Shown here in pieces: positions 39,071-40,584 of a stretch of 40,584 nucleotides of DNA. The DNA is from Candidatus Hydrogenedentota bacterium (GTDB lineage Bacteria > Hydrogenedentota > Hydrogenedentia > Hydrogenedentales > CAITNO01): NCBI GenBank assembly GCA_018056705.1, contig JAGPFE010000026.1, positions 1-40,584 of the forward strand. The letters are read 5' to 3'. Below the pieces are notes generated by a model, which was not told the DNA's origin, did not search any database, and worked only from the letters and a program-made list of their open reading frames with translations. The first letter of the stretch is position 1. Each line of letters starts with the position of its first letter. The position numbers were made by a program, and so were the translations under genes.

Positions 39071-40584
39071 ATGAGTAAGCACGGGAAACGCGGGATCGGT
39101 TACGGGGGCGTCGCGGCCCTTCTGGCGGTTTTGACGCTGTGCATGTTTTCCGCGGTAGGCCAGGATGCTGCCGCTCCACCTCCTCCCGCGCAGGAGGCGT
39201 CGGACGCCGGCGCGGTGGCAGCGTCTCCCCCGGCGGACGCGACGGGTGCTCTGCCGGAAGACGAACAGTACTACCGTCGCGGGGTTGAACTCTACAAGCA
39301 GGACCTGTACCGCGAGGCCCTGACGGAATTCAATCGCGCGCTGGCTATCAACCCGAACCACGAGGAGGCGAGGCGGTTCCAGGAGAAAGCCAACGCCCGG
39401 TTGCAGGAATCACTCGCCGGTGTGAGCGGGCCCGCGCCTGCCTTCGAAACCATCGACCCCGACACGATCCGGAAACAGGGTGAAACCATTCCGCCCAACG
39501 CGGACGAAGTGAAACGGGAACGGATCCGGAACCTGCTGGATACCGCGGCCCGGTACATGGAGGCGGAACGGTTCAAGGTGGCGGTGGAAATCTACAGCAA
39601 CGTCCTGCTGATCGATCCCAACAATCCCGAGGCGAAAGAAGGCCTGCACAAGGCCACGCTGGGTGCCCGCGCGCAGAACGTGGCCGAGGAAGAAAAAGGC
39701 ATTCAGCAGGACCGGGCCATGATCCGGGAGTACATCGAAAAATCGAAACGACTGCCAGAGGGCGCCGATGCCACGGGCATCAAGCCGTACCGGTTCAGCG
39801 TGCCGGAGATCGAGGAGAAGACGGAACAGACTAAGGAAAAAAGTGTCATTGAGACGGTGCTCGAGTCGCCCGTGAGCATTGAGTTTGAGGATATCCACCT
39901 GAGCGAAGTGGTGAATTTCATAACGGACAGTTGGGACATTAATATTGTCATTGACAACCGCGCGGTGGAACCACCAGCCAAAACACAGCCCCCGCAAGGC
40001 GGGCAGCCCGCCGGCGGAGTTCCGGGCGCGCCGGGTATGCCGGGAGCCTTCCCGGGTGCACCCGGGGCGCCGGGCGTGCCGGGAGCCTTCCCGGGTGCCC
40101 CGGGCGCGTTTCCCGCCGCGGGGGCCCGTCCTGGTGCCCCCGGTGCCGCGCCGGCGTTTGGCGCGCAGCGCCCAGGAGCCCCAGCCTATGGCAATCAGCA
40201 GCCTGGCACCCAGGGCATGACCAGCGCTTCCTATGACACCGTTTACGGTCCCAAGTCTTCCGGGATCATTCCCTACATCAACATGAAAAACGTAAGTCTG
40301 GGAGAAGCCCTGAAGGCCATGTTACGGCCACTGGGTCTGGACTATGCCGTGCAGCCCGGTTTCCTGTGGATCAGCAAGCCGGAGATTATCCGTCGAGAGA
40401 CTTTTGAAAAACTGGAAACCCGGTACTACGAACTGCGGAACGCGGGATCAGAGACCCTATACAAACTGGTTTTGCGTAACCGGTTTGGTGGCGCGGGCGG
40501 CCGTATGGGCGGCTATGGCGGTGGCATGAAGGGTGGTGGCATGGGCGGCTATGGCGGCGGCATGGGCGGTTACGGTGGGGGCAT
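39071..40584 (+). CDS. TPR-containing secretin-like protein (PilQ/GspD family), 3' end beyond window
   Basis: 504 residues are visible without a stop. ATG 39071 is preferred because GGGAGGA lies ten bases upstream and a signal peptide starts there (GGVAALLAVLTLCMFSAVGQ); ATG 38990 is in frame but lacks both. Domains: TPR-like repeats at ~65-105 (GVELYKQDLYREALTEFNRA) and ~150-195 (ERFKVAVEIYSNVLLIDPNN); a secretin/TonB short N-terminal-type domain at ~268-297 (VSIEFEDIHLSEVVNFITDS); a collagen-like Pro/Gly-rich insertion at ~310-375; a second N domain at ~396-440 (IIPYINMKNVSLGEALKAML, PLGLDYAVQPGFLWISKPE); and a Gly/Met/Tyr-rich repeat from ~474. The beta-barrel pore domain must lie beyond the window. 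It would form the outer-membrane channel for the PilMNOP-like complex. Confidence 0.83.
   Translation, partial: MSKHGKRGIGYGGVAALLAVLTLCMFSAVGQDAAAPPPPAQEASDAGAVAASPPADATGALPEDEQYYRRGVELYKQDLYREALTEFNRALAINPNHEEARRFQEKANARLQESLAGVSGPAPAFETIDPDTIRKQGETIPPNADEVKRERIRNLLDTAARYMEAERFKVAVEIYSNVLLIDPNNPEAKEGLHKATLGARAQNVAEEEKGIQQDRAMIREYIEKSKRLPEGADATGIKPYRFSVPEIEEKTEQTKEKSVIETVLESPVSIEFEDIHLSEVVNFITDSWDINIVIDNRAVEPPAKTQPPQGGQPAGGVPGAPGMPGAFPGAPGAPGVPGAFPGAPGAFPAAGARPGAPGAAPAFGAQRPGAPAYGNQQPGTQGMTSASYDTVYGPKSSGIIPYINMKNVSLGEALKAMLRPLGLDYAVQPGFLWISKPEIIRRETFEKLETRYYELRNAGSETLYKLVLRNRFGGAGGRMGGYGGGMKGGGMGGYGGGMGGYGGG
40038..40098 (+). repeat. 39-bp-period direct repeat encoding the collagen-like insertion
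   Basis: A 22-base unit is found exactly at 40038-40059 and again at 40077-40098, offset by 39 bases (13 codons). It encodes PGAFPGA within the larger Pro-Gly-Ala-rich segment at roughly 40005-40190. Such repeats can expand or contract by slippage while staying in frame. Confidence 0.8.
40488..40584 (+). repeat. 21-bp-period repeat encoding GGYGGGM units
   Basis: From about 40488 to the window end the secretin gene encodes repeated GGYGGGM heptapeptides with minor variants (one KGGGM unit). The array continues past the window, so its full length cannot be judged. Confidence 0.75.

Noticed and set aside
40005..40584. Repeats at the window end considered as a CRISPR or tandem-repeat locus
   Set aside because: They lie in frame within the secretin gene, encode Pro-Gly and Gly-Met-Tyr periodicities, and have no spacer structure.

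Overview
This window reads as a gene-dense, GC-rich chromosome segment from a Gram-negative, flagellated bacterium. Secretin, L-/P-ring-type envelope logic, many Sec signal peptides and one twin-arginine signal are visible. Several traits recall PVC-superphylum and neighbouring phyla (Lentisphaerota, Hydrogenedentota, Sumerlaeota and similar): Gfo/Idh/MocA oxidoreductases with Tat signals, heparinase/sialidase/fucosidase glycan enzymes, HEAT-plus-discoidin proteins, and a PilM/PilN-type secretin locus resembling Akkermansia Amuc_1098-1101. That placement is inference. No rRNA, tRNA, CRISPR array, transposase or phage gene was seen.

Region 1 (1-5459, mostly minus strand): a glycan and envelope hydrolase cluster. 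It holds the N-terminus of an exo-alpha-sialidase-like protein, a heparinase II/III-like lyase, a GDPD/PLC-like phosphodiesterase, a TPR plus HExxH peptidase-MA-like protein, a RidA-family deaminase and a SprA-related HExxH protein. Region 2 (5506-7013): a tri-haem di-haem-peroxidase-like cytochrome with its own strong sigma70 promoter, flanked by a perfect inverted repeat and closed by an intrinsic terminator.

Region 3 (7069-22979): a flagellar supercluster in three or four transcription units: flgB-flgC-fliE; fliF-fliG-fliH-fliI-fliJ-motE; fliK-flgD-flgE; motA-motB-fliL-fliN-fliO-fliP plus an unrecognised membrane protein. Good sigma54 (-24/-12) matches precede flgB and fliK, a sigma70-like promoter precedes fliF, and an intrinsic terminator separates motE from fliK. 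fliM, fliQ, fliR, flhB and flhA are not here. FliJ has no stop codon near its usual end; a T7 run just upstream suggests a frameshift or slippage site.

Region 4 (22995-31613): nagB (with an unusual active-site Ser), a palindromic repeat-rich intergenic stretch, then a plus-strand series: endonuclease/exonuclease/phosphatase-family protein, Tat-exported Gfo/Idh/MocA oxidoreductase, HEAT-discoidin protein, a lone RbsC-type sugar permease and a GH29 alpha-L-fucosidase. With the sialidase, heparinase and NagB this suggests a scavenger of fucosylated, sialylated and amino-sugar glycans.

Region 5 (31692-40584): two tandem paralogous membrane-anchored TPR proteins, a convergent ECF-type sigma factor, and, after a divergent promoter region, a pilus/secretion-type operon: a PilM-PilN fusion, a PilO-like protein, a PilP-like protein, and a TPR-bearing secretin with a collagen-like insertion and a Gly/Met/Tyr repeat that runs off the window end. 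This envelope machine is the most distinctive system in the window.
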